Source: an uncultured Eubacteriales bacterium
GTDB lineage: Bacteria; Bacillota; Clostridia; Oscillospirales; Acutalibacteraceae
Length of the DNA stretch: 32,837 nucleotides
Reading direction: 5' to 3'
Assembly: GCA_905198155.1 (NCBI GenBank)
Contig: CAJKBQ010000026.1
Coordinates: 1 to 32,837 of the forward strand
In this document: positions 1 to 8,261 of the stretch, piece after piece
Layout: every line of letters begins with the position of its first letter
How positions within the stretch are numbered: the stretch's first letter is position 1
Program-made: the position numbers and the translations under genes
Notes under the pieces: generated by a model
Database searches by the model: none
What the model was told of the DNA's origin: nothing
What the model saw: only the letters and a program-made list of their open reading frames with translations

Positions 1-2
1 GG

Positions 3-92
3 GCAGGTCCGTACGAAAGCTACATCCGCGCCGAGGTGGTTGACGCCGAAGGCCGCCGCGCGTGGACGAACCCGATCTTCCTGCACGACTGA
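3..92 (+). pseudogene. C-terminal fragment of PHP-type metallohydrolase, first copy (runs off window start)
   Basis: The open frame enters from the left edge and ends at TGA 90-92. Its 29 visible residues end in AWTNPIFLHD, an ending I associate with the CehA/McbA-like PHP-domain phosphoesterases, in which Trp-Thr-Asn-Pro-Ile closes a C-terminal beta-sandwich. The same 29 residues recur at 264-353 with only a few base differences. Because the 5' part is outside the window, I cannot tell whether this copy is the intact gene or the remnant. The family call rests on a short stretch and is tentative. Confidence 0.5.
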
Positions 93-353
93 TTCCACGG
101 GATGGATCAGCACTGCCGCTGGGGATGGTGCGCGCGGAAAACACCGTGCCCGCCATCCGCGCGGATTCTGTTCCGGTCCGACAAGCACCCGGCGCGCGTG
201 TTCCGCCCGGCGGACGACCGGCCGTTTACGCACGCGGAATTCGACTTCCAGTCGCGCGGCTGGGCCGGTCCGTACGAAAGCTACATCCGCGCCGAGGTGG
301 TTGACGCCGAAGGCCGGCGCGCATGGACGAACCCGATCTTCCTGCACGACTGA
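93..353 (+). pseudogene. Second, truncated copy of the PHP-type metallohydrolase 3' end
   Basis: This open frame lies directly after the stop of the first copy, in the same reading frame, and ends at TGA 351-353. From about base 165 it reads as a plausible protein C-terminus (FRSDKHPARVF, then PFTHAEFDFQ and YESYIRAEVVDAEGRRAWTNPIF). The last 30 codons are nearly identical to the first copy. The first 20 or so codons (93-160) look like non-coding sequence, there is no good ribosome site, and an 83-residue protein would lack the whole catalytic PHP domain. I therefore read it as a leftover of a 3'-end tandem duplication of about 261 bp, not a working gene. Confidence 0.5.
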
Positions 354-385
354 TGCTGTATTTTCCCGCACATGAAGGAGAAACT

Positions 386-1186
386 ATGAATCTGACTTTT
401 CTGGGAACCGGCGCGGCCGATTTCGGCGCCGAGCTGGAAACCGTATACCGCGATGCGTTCAGCACAGACATCCGCCGTTCGTCGGCGCTGCTGGTCAACG
501 GCACGATTTTGATCGACTGCGGCCCGCACACACTGCACGCGATGGAAATCGCCGGGCAGCCGCAGGCGAATGCGGCGCACCTGCTGATTACACACACGCA
601 CGACGACCACTTCTGCCCCGCGGACATTGCCGCGCTCAGCCGGGCGACCGGCGGCCGGCTGCATGTATACGGCAGCCCGGCGGCGATGGCGGCGCTCCCG
701 GCCGAGATTGATCCGGCGCACCGGCGTCCGATGCAATTCGGGGACATGAACGTGCTGGACGGCGTGACCGTCACGGCGCTCGACGCCAATCACCTAGGCG
801 ATTTCCCCGACGAACAGCCGCTGCACTACCTGCTGGAATCCGACGGCCGCAAGGTGCTGTACGCGACGGACGGCGCGTGGATGTGCAACCGCACGGCCAA
901 ACGGCTGGCGCACGCGGGGTTGGATTTGTGGATTGCGGACTGCACCGTCGGCGATTACACCGGCGATCTGCGCACGTTTGAGCACAACAGTATGCCAATG
1001 CTCCGGATGATGGAGGCCGGGCTGCGCACGCGCGGCACGCTGCGGCCGGATTCCCGGATTCTGCTGACGCATCTGGCGCGCACGCTGCACCCGTCGCACG
1101 ACGAGACGGTGCGCATCGCGGCCGGTTACGGCTACGAGGTGGCGTACGACGGCGCGGAGTGGCACCTGCCTGCCGCCGACGATTGA
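386..1186 (+). CDS. MBL-fold metallo-hydrolase (PhnP/RNase Z-like clan)
   Basis: This 266-residue protein is probably a cytosolic metal-dependent phosphoesterase or hydrolase of the metallo-beta-lactamase fold; its substrate cannot be read from sequence. The N-terminus (MNLTFLGTGAAD) is the usual first strand and glycine turn. The metal site HTHDDH lies at residues 70-75. Further candidate ligands are the Asp of IADCT and the His of LLTHLAR near residue 235. The C-terminal strand VAYDG is typical of PhnP-like members. ATG 386 is chosen because AAGGAG ends about 5 bases upstream; an in-frame ATG at 323 falls inside the upstream PHP fragment. It follows that fragment by 32 bases, so it may once have been cotranscribed with a PHP phosphoesterase. 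No other phn gene is present. Confidence 0.85.
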   Translation: MNLTFLGTGAADFGAELETVYRDAFSTDIRRSSALLVNGTILIDCGPHTLHAMEIAGQPQANAAHLLITHTHDDHFCPADIAALSRATGGRLHVYGSPAAMAALPAEIDPAHRRPMQFGDMNVLDGVTVTALDANHLGDFPDEQPLHYLLESDGRKVLYATDGAWMCNRTAKRLAHAGLDLWIADCTVGDYTGDLRTFEHNSMPMLRMMEAGLRTRGTLRPDSRILLTHLARTLHPSHDETVRIAAGYGYEVAYDGAEWHLPAADD

Positions 1187-1283
1187 TTTGTGGATTTCTG
1201 CCCGTTTCCGCCCGGAGTTCCAACCCGGTCGGGCGCGGGCAGTTCGTAATTTTGCCGGACGCTTCCGGAGAAAGGATTGCATT

Positions 1284-3599
1284 ATGCGTAAATTTCACCG
1301 TTCCGTGCGCCGCACCGGCGCGCTGCTGCTGGCGGCGCTGCTGATCGGCCTGACCGGCTGCGCGCCGCGCGAACCGGCCGCGCCGACCTACACGTTTCAC
1401 GAATATCTGACGGAGGCGCCTGTCTGCTGGGATCCGGCGACCCGAACGTCGCCGTCCGACTGCTATTTTGCAGAATATACCGAGATGGGACTGGTGAACG
1501 CAGTGTACGATCCGACGACCGGCGGCGCCAAATGGGTGAACGAGATGGCGCTGTCCGTGTCGGACGTGACGGCAGACCGGCCGGAGCTGGCATCGCGGTT
1601 CGGGCTGACCGGCGACACCGGCCTGGTGTGGGAGATCGCGCTGAATTCCGGCGCGTGCTGGGCGGACGGCGAGGCGATTACGGCCGACGATTATGTATCG
1701 TCCATGCAGCGGCTGCTGGACGGCGATTACGCCAATGCGGCGCGGTTCCGCACCGGCGCGGCGGCGCTGGCGGGCGCGGACGATTACTGCCGCAACCGCG
1801 ACGCGGGCGAAGCACTGTACCGCCCGGTGGTGCCGCAGGTGACGGACGGCGTCCCGCAGCCGGATCCGGATTACGACGGCGGCGCGCTGTACTGGAATCC
1901 GGAGCTGCCGTGCGCGCGGCTGGGCGGCGAGACCATGCAGGCCGAAATCGAGCGCTACCGCTCGGAATACGACTGCTTTGCGCAGCTGTCCCGTGCGTAT
2001 CAACCTGGGGAATATGTGCCGGTGACGGACACGCTCCGCGCCGCATTGACGGCAGCGGCGCAGCTGTACGGCTGGACGGACGACGACGCGTGGCAGTCGT
2101 TCTGCGTGTACCAAAACGGCGTGCGCACGCGCACCGAATGGGACGGCGTGGGGCTGTTCGCCGGGGAAAACGGGGAAGTGCTGTACTACGTCTGCGCGGC
2201 GGAAACCGCGCAGGTCGACCTGTATGCGCAGCTGGCGCAAAACTGGCTGGTAGACAGCCGGCTGACGGATGCGGAGGGGTACGGAACGTCGGTCGAAACG
2301 TACAGCTGCTACGGCCCGTACCGCATCGTGTCGATATCTGCCGACCGGATTACGCTGACGCGCAACGAACACTGGTACGGCTACACCGACGGCCGCCACA
2401 ACAATCTGTACCAGACGACGGACATCGAGTGCCGGATTGAGTCCAATCAATCGACGCTGATGAAGCTGATGAACCAAGGCAAGCTGGATATCGTCGCGCT
2501 GCCGGCGGAAAACGATGCGCTGCTGGCGCAGTACAGCGCGTCGCGCAATCTGCTGCGGACGCCGACGACGTACACCGACCGATTGATTTTCGTGACCGAC
2601 CGCGCGGCATTGTCGGCGATATCGGCGGCGGATCCGGCGGGCGGCAGCCGGATGATTTTGAGCGACCGCGACTTCCGCCGCGCGATTTCGTTTGCGATCG
2701 ACCGCGCCCGGCTGGCGTACGGCGGCGCAGTGAAGGACTGCCCGGCACTGGGGATTTACAGCGGCGCGTACGAAGCCGGAACCGATGATCTGACGCTGTA
2801 CCGGGCGACGGAACTGGCGCAGGATGCGCTGCGCGGTGTGTACGGGGCGGACGAGGACGGCAGCGTTACCGGATACAACCCGATGCGGGCGGCGGCGCTG
2901 TTCACCGCAGCGTACGAGCGGGCGGTGGTGGCCGGAGATTTGGGGCCGGACGAGTCGATCACGCTGCGGATTGCGATTGACGACGATCCGCTCGGCGCGG
3001 TGCGGCTGCGGCAGCGCACGCTGCTGCAAGCTATGCTGGACGAAGCCTTGGCCGGGTCGCCGCTGGAAAACCGGCTGACCGTAACGATGGTGCAGTCGGA
3101 CGACCGCTATGCCGACGTTGCGGCGGGGCGGATTGAATTGGCAATCGGCGCATGGGGCGGCGCGGCTGACCGGCCGGATTCGCTGATCCGCTGCTATACC
3201 GACCCGGCCTACACCGAAATCCACGAGCAGTGCGGGTTCGACCCGCTGACGGAGTTCTGCACGCTGACGGTGGGGGGCGAAGCGGTCACGCACACGTACT
3301 ATGAATGGGGCGCATCGCTCAACGCGGGCGGCCTGTATGCCGAATCCGACGCGGACACGCGGCTGGCGGTGCGTGCCGGGCTGGAGGCAGCGCTGCTGGA
3401 CCGGTGTGCGTTTATCCCGCTGACGACCGAATGCCGCGCGACGCTGGTGTCGGATCGGGTGCGGGTGGCGGCGGACGATTATCACCCGCTGCGCAGCTAC
3501 GGCGGAATCCGCAGCCTGCGGTATATGTATTCCGACGCGGAATGGACGGCATATGTGCGCCGCGCAGGGGGAACGCTGGACTATACGGCCAAAAATTGA
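1284..3599 (+). CDS. Family 5 extracellular solute-binding lipoprotein (peptide/oligosaccharide ABC type)
   Basis: This is a 771-residue substrate-binding lipoprotein of ABC importers, anchored outside the membrane. The signal peptide has a basic start (MRKFHRSVRR), a hydrophobic core and the lipobox LTGC with Cys26 as the lipidated residue. SBP family 5 (OppA/DppA) character shows in the segment EAITADDYVSSMQRLL, where these proteins carry a conserved TADD motif, and in DRDFRRAISFAIDRARL. At 771 residues it is longer than the usual 500-600, like the long peptide-binding proteins of gut Clostridia. ATG 1284 is preceded by GGAGAAAGG. No permease or ATPase gene follows, so it is an orphan binding protein or works with a transporter encoded elsewhere. 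No clear terminator follows it. Confidence 0.88.
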   Translation: MRKFHRSVRRTGALLLAALLIGLTGCAPREPAAPTYTFHEYLTEAPVCWDPATRTSPSDCYFAEYTEMGLVNAVYDPTTGGAKWVNEMALSVSDVTADRPELASRFGLTGDTGLVWEIALNSGACWADGEAITADDYVSSMQRLLDGDYANAARFRTGAAALAGADDYCRNRDAGEALYRPVVPQVTDGVPQPDPDYDGGALYWNPELPCARLGGETMQAEIERYRSEYDCFAQLSRAYQPGEYVPVTDTLRAALTAAAQLYGWTDDDAWQSFCVYQNGVRTRTEWDGVGLFAGENGEVLYYVCAAETAQVDLYAQLAQNWLVDSRLTDAEGYGTSVETYSCYGPYRIVSISADRITLTRNEHWYGYTDGRHNNLYQTTDIECRIESNQSTLMKLMNQGKLDIVALPAENDALLAQYSASRNLLRTPTTYTDRLIFVTDRAALSAISAADPAGGSRMILSDRDFRRAISFAIDRARLAYGGAVKDCPALGIYSGAYEAGTDDLTLYRATELAQDALRGVYGADEDGSVTGYNPMRAAALFTAAYERAVVAGDLGPDESITLRIAIDDDPLGAVRLRQRTLLQAMLDEALAGSPLENRLTVTMVQSDDRYADVAAGRIELAIGAWGGAADRPDSLIRCYTDPAYTEIHEQCGFDPLTEFCTLTVGGEAVTHTYYEWGASLNAGGLYAESDADTRLAVRAGLEAALLDRCAFIPLTTECRATLVSDRVRVAADDYHPLRSYGGIRSLRYMYSDAEWTAYVRRAGGTLDYTAKN

Positions 3600-3727
3600 T
3601 TATGAAAATTCGTCATATATAAATGCACAACGTGAATAATGATCCGCAAAATCCTTGTGGATATGAACAAAATAATTTTTAGAAATCGTGCAACCTGTAT
3701 TAGAACAAGAGAATTTCAAAATATCTG

Positions 3728-3756
3728 TTGACATTCCGTCATGATCGTGGTATGAT
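3728..3756 (+). promoter_or_regulatory. Strong sigma-A promoter upstream of the liv operon leader
   Basis: TTGACA at 3728-3733 and TATGAT at 3751-3756 are separated by exactly 17 bases, in an AT-rich stretch. Transcription would start near 3763, about 400 bases before livK. It is the only convincing promoter I see before the livK start. Confidence 0.8.
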
Positions 3757-3803
3757 AGTACCAACATAAAAAACAGAAACCCGTCGAAAGGAGCCGAGCC
3801 GCG

Positions 3804-4037
3804 ATGCAGATGAATACCGTGAAACGCAATCAACAGTTGAATATGACCGTGTCATCGAAATCGCAAGGGTCGGCTTCGGTGCAGTCTTGCTGCGCGTACA
3901 ATCGCATTTCGACGGATACGGCCCTGGCGGCGGTATCCATTTTTGTTATCGCGTGGGCGCGGTTTATTTCCGTGCGACTGCATCCAGTTTTCCGAATTAT
4001 TCCGCCGAAAAATCAATCGGTTCGATGTGTTTGCTGA
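3804..4037 (+). CDS. Possible small protein or leader peptide, 77 residues, unknown function
   Basis: I do not recognise this product. ATG 3804 has a good Shine-Dalgarno sequence (AAGGAG, 3788-3793, 10 bases upstream) and sits about 40 bases after the start site predicted for the promoter at 3728-3756. The product has a basic, polar N-terminal half, then a hydrophobic run (ALAAVSIFVIAWA) that could be one membrane segment, then a basic tail. It ends 16 bases before the terminator hairpin at 4054. It may be a leader peptide, a small membrane protein, or a chance frame within a non-coding leader RNA; another frame is also open for much of the same stretch, which lowers confidence. Confidence 0.35.
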   Translation: MQMNTVKRNQQLNMTVSSKSQGSASVQSCCAYNRISTDTALAAVSIFVIAWARFISVRLHPVFRIIPPKNQSVRCVC

Positions 4038-4053
4038 ATTTATTTTTCAGTTT

Positions 4054-4083
4054 GGCTTCGTCGAATCGGCGGAGCCGTTTTTT
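4054..4083 (+). terminator. Rho-independent terminator / attenuator in the liv leader
   Basis: A 10-bp stem (4054-4063 with 4067-4076, including some G-T pairs) with a three-base loop is followed by a G and six T. It lies between the strong promoter at 3728 and livK at 4161. Since no good promoter follows it, livK is probably expressed by read-through, so this could act as an attenuator. Confidence 0.75.
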
Positions 4084-4160
4084 ATTCGTTTGCTGTTTGT
4101 CTTGACACGGCCTTTGGCCGGTCAGGTGCAGATAAATATTTTGAAAAGAAGGTCACTTCC

Positions 4161-5375
4161 ATGAGAAAGGTAAACAAATTGCTCAGCGTTGTGCTTGCGG
4201 CTGCAATGCTGGTGATGTGCGTCGCGATGACGGCGTGCAGCAAAGACGGTGCGTCCAGCACAGGTGAAGTCGCCAGCAAAGGCGATGCGTCCGGCGAACT
4301 GACGGAACTGGTGATTGGCGGCATTGGCCCGCTGACCGGGCAGTACGCCAACTACGGCAAACAGAACAGCAACGGCGCGATGCTGGCGGCCAAAGAGATC
4401 AATGCTGCGGGCGGCGTCAACGGCTTTAAGCTGAACGTACAGTTCCAGGATTCGCAGGGCGATCCGGACACCGCTGTGGCGGCGTACGGCAAGTTGATGG
4501 ATCAGGGCATGAAGGTTTCGCTCGGCGGTACGCTTTCCGGTGAGACGGCGTCCATCGTTGCGGCGGCGCAGGAAGACGGGCTGCTCGTGCTGACCCCGAC
4601 CGGTTCCGCGAAGAGCTGCATCGAAGGCAATGATGCTGCGTTCCGCGTCTGCTTCAACGACCCGCAGCAGGGTTCCGCGTCGGCAGATTTCATCAAAGAT
4701 CATACATTGGGTGCGAAAGTCGCCGTGTTCTATCAGAGCGATATCGATTACAGCAAGGGTCTGTACGACACCTTCGTGGCGGAAGCCAAAAACCAGGGGC
4801 TGGAGATTGTAGCGACTGAAACGTTCACCAAAGGCACCTCGACCGACTTTACCACGCAGATCAACGCGATCAAAGATTCCGGCGCGGATCTGGTGTTCAT
4901 CCCGATCTACGCGGCAGAAGCGGCCACGTTCCTCACCCAGGCCAGAGGCAAGCTCGCCGATGATATGTTCTACTTCGGCTGCGACGGTCTCGACGGCATC
5001 CTCGGCAAAGTGGACAAACCCGAAACCGCCGAAAATGTGCTGATGCTCACCCCGTTCGCGGCGGACGACACCAGCGAGAAGGTTTCGAAATTCGTAGAAG
5101 CGTTCAAAAAGGAGTACGACGGCACAGTACCGGATCAGTTCGGTGCGGACGGCTACGACGCGGTGTACGCGATTGCGGCAGCCATCAAAGAAGCCAACCT
5201 GACCCCGGACGACCTGAAAAATACGGAAGACTTTAACGCACGCATTGTGGCCGCGATGACCAAGATCACCGTGGACGGCGTGACCGGTAAAATGACCTGG
5301 ACGGCGGACGGCGAAACCCAGAAGGCGGCCAAGGCCATGATCATCAAGAGCGGCGTTGCCACGTTGTATCAATAA
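4161..5375 (+). CDS. livK: Branched-chain amino acid ABC transporter, substrate-binding lipoprotein
   Basis: This is the extracellular receptor of a Liv-type importer, 404 residues. The signal peptide MRKVNKLLSVVLAAAMLVMC ends in the lipobox MTAC, with Cys26 as the lipidated residue, followed by a Ser/Gly-rich linker. The mature part has the periplasmic-binding-protein type I layout of LivJ/LivK: the first strand IGGIGPLTGQYANYG, then AKEINAAGGVNG and the QDSQGDPDTAVAAY segment, and later ADGYDAVYAIAAAI. GAAGG lies 8-12 bases before ATG 4161. It heads a complete livKHMGF operon; a strong hairpin between it and livH probably lets the receptor be made in excess over the membrane subunits. The substrate may be Leu/Ile/Val but could be another amino acid or small amide. 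Confidence 0.95.
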   Translation: MRKVNKLLSVVLAAAMLVMCVAMTACSKDGASSTGEVASKGDASGELTELVIGGIGPLTGQYANYGKQNSNGAMLAAKEINAAGGVNGFKLNVQFQDSQGDPDTAVAAYGKLMDQGMKVSLGGTLSGETASIVAAAQEDGLLVLTPTGSAKSCIEGNDAAFRVCFNDPQQGSASADFIKDHTLGAKVAVFYQSDIDYSKGLYDTFVAEAKNQGLEIVATETFTKGTSTDFTTQINAIKDSGADLVFIPIYAAEAATFLTQARGKLADDMFYFGCDGLDGILGKVDKPETAENVLMLTPFAADDTSEKVSKFVEAFKKEYDGTVPDQFGADGYDAVYAIAAAIKEANLTPDDLKNTEDFNARIVAAMTKITVDGVTGKMTWTADGETQKAAKAMIIKSGVATLYQ

Positions 5376-5379
5376 TCTG

Positions 5380-5394
5380 TCCCCCGGCGGGGGA
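5380..5394 (+). other. Small GC hairpin just after livK
   Basis: A short perfect stem (TCCCCC with GGGGGA, three-base loop) begins a few bases after the livK stop codon. It has no T run. Together with the larger hairpin at 5408 it probably protects the livK mRNA 3' end. Confidence 0.4.
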
Positions 5395-5407
5395 TTCGGT
5401 CGGATCA

Positions 5408-5450
5408 TTCCGAGGCGTGCCGTGCAGCATCGGCACGTCTCGGAAAATTT
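5408..5450 (+). terminator. Intra-operon hairpin between livK and livH (partial terminator or mRNA stabiliser)
   Basis: A 15-bp stem with one G-T pair (5408-5422 with 5431-5445) and an 8-base loop is followed by AATTT. The T run is too weak for full termination. Such hairpins after a binding-protein gene usually give more receptor transcript than permease transcript; that role is inferred. Confidence 0.55.
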
Positions 5451-5471
5451 CGTGTAAAGGAAATGGGAACC

Positions 5472-6350
5472 ATGACGCACTTTATCCAAACGCTGATCAG
5501 CGGGCTGAGCCTCGGCAGCATCTACGCGCTGATCGCCCTCGGCTACACCATGGTCTACGGCATCGCCAAAATGCTGAACTTCGCCCATGGCGATATCATC
5601 ATGATCGGCGCGTACGCCGTGATCGTCTCCATCAATCAGATGCATATGCCGGGGCTGCTGGCCGCGCTGGTCAGCATCATCGTGTGCGCGCTGCTGGGCG
5701 TGATTATCGAGCTGCTGGCGTACAAACCGCTGCGCCAGGCGCCGCCGCTGGCGGTGCTGATTACGGCCATCGGCGTCAGCTACTTTTTGCAGAACCTCGC
5801 GCTGCTGATCTTCGGATCGGAGCAAAAATCGACCCCGGAATTCATCCGCCTGCCCAAAGTGACCTTGGGCACGGTAGAGATCGACGGGATCACCCTGTGC
5901 ACGCTGGCGGTGACGGCGCTGATTATGATCGCGCTGACGCTGTTCATCAACAAAACCCGGCTGGGCAAAGCGATGCGCGCCGTGTCCGAAGACAAAGGCG
6001 CGGCCGAGCTGATGGGCATCAGCGTGAACCGCACCATCTCGATCACGTTTGCAATCGGCTCTGCGCTGGCGGCGTTTGCCAGCATCTTTTACGGCGCGAC
6101 GTATGTGTACATCATGCCGACCACCGGATCCATGCCCGGCATCAAAGCGTTTACAGCGGCGGTATTCGGCGGCATCGGTTCCATCCCGGGCGCAATGCTC
6201 GGCGGCATCCTGCTCGGCATCATCGAGCAGATGTCGAAAACCTATATTTCCTCTCTGTGGGCGGACGCCATCGTGTTCGGCGTATTGGTCATCGTGTTGG
6301 TGGTCAAGCCGACCGGCCTGCTCGGCAAGAAAATCAGCGAGAAGGTATAA
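5472..6350 (+). CDS. livH: Branched-chain amino acid ABC transporter permease LivH
   Basis: This is one of the two integral membrane subunits of the Liv importer, 292 residues and highly hydrophobic, with several predicted membrane helices. Family signs are the start HFIQTLISGLSLGSIYALIA, the segment GYTMVYGIAKMLNFAHGDI, and the EAA-like cytoplasmic loop TRLGKAMRAVSEDKGAAELMG that contacts the ATPases. The C-terminal GGIGSIPGAMLGGILLG is also typical of LivH. I prefer ATG 5472 over the in-frame ATG 5463 because AAAGG at 5456-5460 is 11 bases from 5472 but only 2 from 5463. It lies between livK and livM in one operon. Confidence 0.93.
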   Translation: MTHFIQTLISGLSLGSIYALIALGYTMVYGIAKMLNFAHGDIIMIGAYAVIVSINQMHMPGLLAALVSIIVCALLGVIIELLAYKPLRQAPPLAVLITAIGVSYFLQNLALLIFGSEQKSTPEFIRLPKVTLGTVEIDGITLCTLAVTALIMIALTLFINKTRLGKAMRAVSEDKGAAELMGISVNRTISITFAIGSALAAFASIFYGATYVYIMPTTGSMPGIKAFTAAVFGGIGSIPGAMLGGILLGIIEQMSKTYISSLWADAIVFGVLVIVLVVKPTGLLGKKISEKV

Positions 6351-6379
6351 ACTTCCGCGTCAGAAAGGAATGATCTGCA

Positions 6380-7420
6380 TTGAAAAATGAACGACTGAAA
6401 AAAGTCTTCGCACACACGTTTTCCCCCAAAGCGGTTACATTATATATCATCGTGGCGATTTACGCGGCAACGGCCGGGCTGCTGTATTCCGGCGCAGCCA
6501 GCCGTCAGTTTTCCAATATGCTCATCTCGGTGTCCAGCTATGTGGTGCTGGCGATCTCGCTGAATCTGGTCGTCGGTTTTTTGGGCGAACTGTCGCTGGG
6601 ACACGCCGGATTCATGTCGGTGGGGTTGTTTTCCGGGTGTATGTTTTCCATCGCGACGCAGGAAACTCTCCCGCTGATTGTGCGGATGCCGGTGTCTATG
6701 CTCATCGGCGGCTTGGCGGCGGCGATCGTCGGCTTGCTGGTCGGCCTGCCGGCACTGCGGCTCAAAGGCGACTACCTCGCCATCGTGACGCTGGCGTGCG
6801 GCGAAATTATCAATAATATCATCACGAACCTCGACGTCACCGGCGGCGCGCTGGGGCTGAACACCAGCTCCATCCGGTCCAACAGCAAAACGCTGCTGCC
6901 GTACGCGATTGTGCTGGTGCTGATTACGGCAATCGTCATGATGAACGTCGAAAATTCCCGCCACGGCCGCGCGATTATGGCCATCCGCGACAACCGCATT
7001 GCGGCGGAGGCGATGGGCATCAACGTGACGTATTACAAATTGCTGGTGTTCGTGCTGGCGGCGTTTTTTGCCGGAATGGCAGGCGTATTGTACGGACACA
7101 GCCTTGCCAATGTAAAAGCGGCATCGTTCGATTACAACAAATCGATCGAAATCCTCGTGATCGTTGTGCTGGGCGGCATGGGCAGCGTGCGCGGATCGGT
7201 GATTGCGGCGATTGTGCTGCGGGCGCTCCCGGAAGTGCTGCGCATCGACGGGTTCAGCGATTACCGGATGCTGCTGTACGCAGTGCTGCTGATCGTGATT
7301 ATGCTGTGCAACGCCAACCCCAAATTTGCGGAGATGAAAGGCCGCTGGAACATCAAAACCCTGTACCGGGCGGTAACCGGCAAACTCGGCAAGGAAAAGG
7401 AGGCGTCCGACAATGGATAA
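6380..7420 (+). CDS. livM: Branched-chain amino acid ABC transporter permease LivM
   Basis: This is the second membrane subunit of the Liv importer, 346 residues, with many hydrophobic helices. Typical LivM stretches are LNLVVGFLGELSLGHAGFM, GLPALRLKGDYLAIVTLACG and the coupling loop SRHGRAIMAIRDNRIAAEAMG. Near the end, VVLGGMGSVRGSVIAA matches the family. The best start is TTG 6380, since AGAAAGGAA lies about 10 bases upstream and no suitable ATG exists in frame. The last bases overlap the start of livG by 8 nt, which indicates translational coupling. Confidence 0.92.
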   Translation: MKNERLKKVFAHTFSPKAVTLYIIVAIYAATAGLLYSGAASRQFSNMLISVSSYVVLAISLNLVVGFLGELSLGHAGFMSVGLFSGCMFSIATQETLPLIVRMPVSMLIGGLAAAIVGLLVGLPALRLKGDYLAIVTLACGEIINNIITNLDVTGGALGLNTSSIRSNSKTLLPYAIVLVLITAIVMMNVENSRHGRAIMAIRDNRIAAEAMGINVTYYKLLVFVLAAFFAGMAGVLYGHSLANVKAASFDYNKSIEILVIVVLGGMGSVRGSVIAAIVLRALPEVLRIDGFSDYRMLLYAVLLIVIMLCNANPKFAEMKGRWNIKTLYRAVTGKLGKEKEASDNG

Positions 7421-8258
7421 TCACCCCAAAACACGCATGGTTCCCTACCCGAGCGGCGCGATTGTGCCGGAACGGGACGTCAACAAAGCGCCGATCCTGG
7501 AAGCGCGCCACTTGGGCATTGATTTCGGCGGACTGACGGCTGTGGACGATTTTTCGCTGACCGTCGGCCGCACCGAAATCGCCGGACTGATCGGCCCCAA
7601 CGGCGCAGGCAAAACCACGGTGTTCAACCTGCTGACCAACGTGTATCAGCCGACGCGCGGCAACATCCTGCTCGACGGATACAGCACGGCCGGGAAATCG
7701 ACCGCGCAGGTCAACCGGATGGGCATCGCCCGCACATTTCAGAACATCCGCCTGTTTTCCAACATGACGGTGCTGGAAAACGTGGAGGTCGGTCTGCACA
7801 ACTCCGTGTCCGAAAACTTGGCCGCGTCGATCACGCACGGGTTCGGCTACCGCAAAGCGGAGGCCGCCGCCAAAGCGCGTTCGCTGGAATTGCTGGACTT
7901 TTTCAGCATGGCGGATCTGGCAGGGGCGCAGGCCGGCAGCCTGCCGTATGGTGCGCAGCGCCGGCTGGAAATCGTCCGCGCGCTGGCGACCAAGCCCGGT
8001 CTGCTGCTGCTGGATGAACCGGCCGCCGGCATGAACCCGTCCGAAACCGCGGAGCTGATGGAGAACATCCGCCGCATCCGCGACACGTTCCAGATCGCGA
8101 TCATGCTCATCGAGCACGACATGAACCTTGTGATGGGGATTTGCGAGGGCATTTGCGTGCTGAACTACGGCAAGATCATCGCCAAAGGCACGCCGGACGA
8201 GATCCGCGCCAACCCGACCGTGATCGAAGCGTATCTGGGCAAGAAAGGGGCGAACTGA
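7413..8258 (+). CDS. livG: Branched-chain amino acid ABC transporter ATP-binding protein LivG
   Basis: This is one of two cytoplasmic ATPases that power the Liv importer, 281 residues. It carries the Walker A motif GPNGAGKTT, the LivG-type signature LPYGAQRRLE in place of the common LSGGQ, and the Walker B motif LLLLDEPAAGMNP. The switch His is in LIEHDMN. An N-terminal stretch of about 27 residues precedes the first nucleotide-binding strand and is longer than usual. ATG 7413 overlaps livM, and AAAGGAGG lies about 9 bases upstream. livF follows after 3 bases. Confidence 0.95.
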   Translation: MDNHPKTRMVPYPSGAIVPERDVNKAPILEARHLGIDFGGLTAVDDFSLTVGRTEIAGLIGPNGAGKTTVFNLLTNVYQPTRGNILLDGYSTAGKSTAQVNRMGIARTFQNIRLFSNMTVLENVEVGLHNSVSENLAASITHGFGYRKAEAAAKARSLELLDFFSMADLAGAQAGSLPYGAQRRLEIVRALATKPGLLLLDEPAAGMNPSETAELMENIRRIRDTFQIAIMLIEHDMNLVMGICEGICVLNYGKIIAKGTPDEIRANPTVIEAYLGKKGAN

Positions 8259-8261
8259 GTC

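Noticed and set aside
771..3485. Very long minus-strand open frame opposite the MBL and solute-binding genes
   Set aside because: It is a GC-rich shadow frame, rich in Arg and without recognisable domains or ribosome site; the plus-strand genes are clear.
4102..4136. Second promoter directly before livK
   Set aside because: TTGACA at 4102-4107 is perfect, but no -10 box lies at 15-19 bases.
4122..5825. Long minus-strand open frame opposite livK and livH
   Set aside because: It is a shadow of the reverse strand, His/Arg-rich with no domain, and spans the livK-livH junction.
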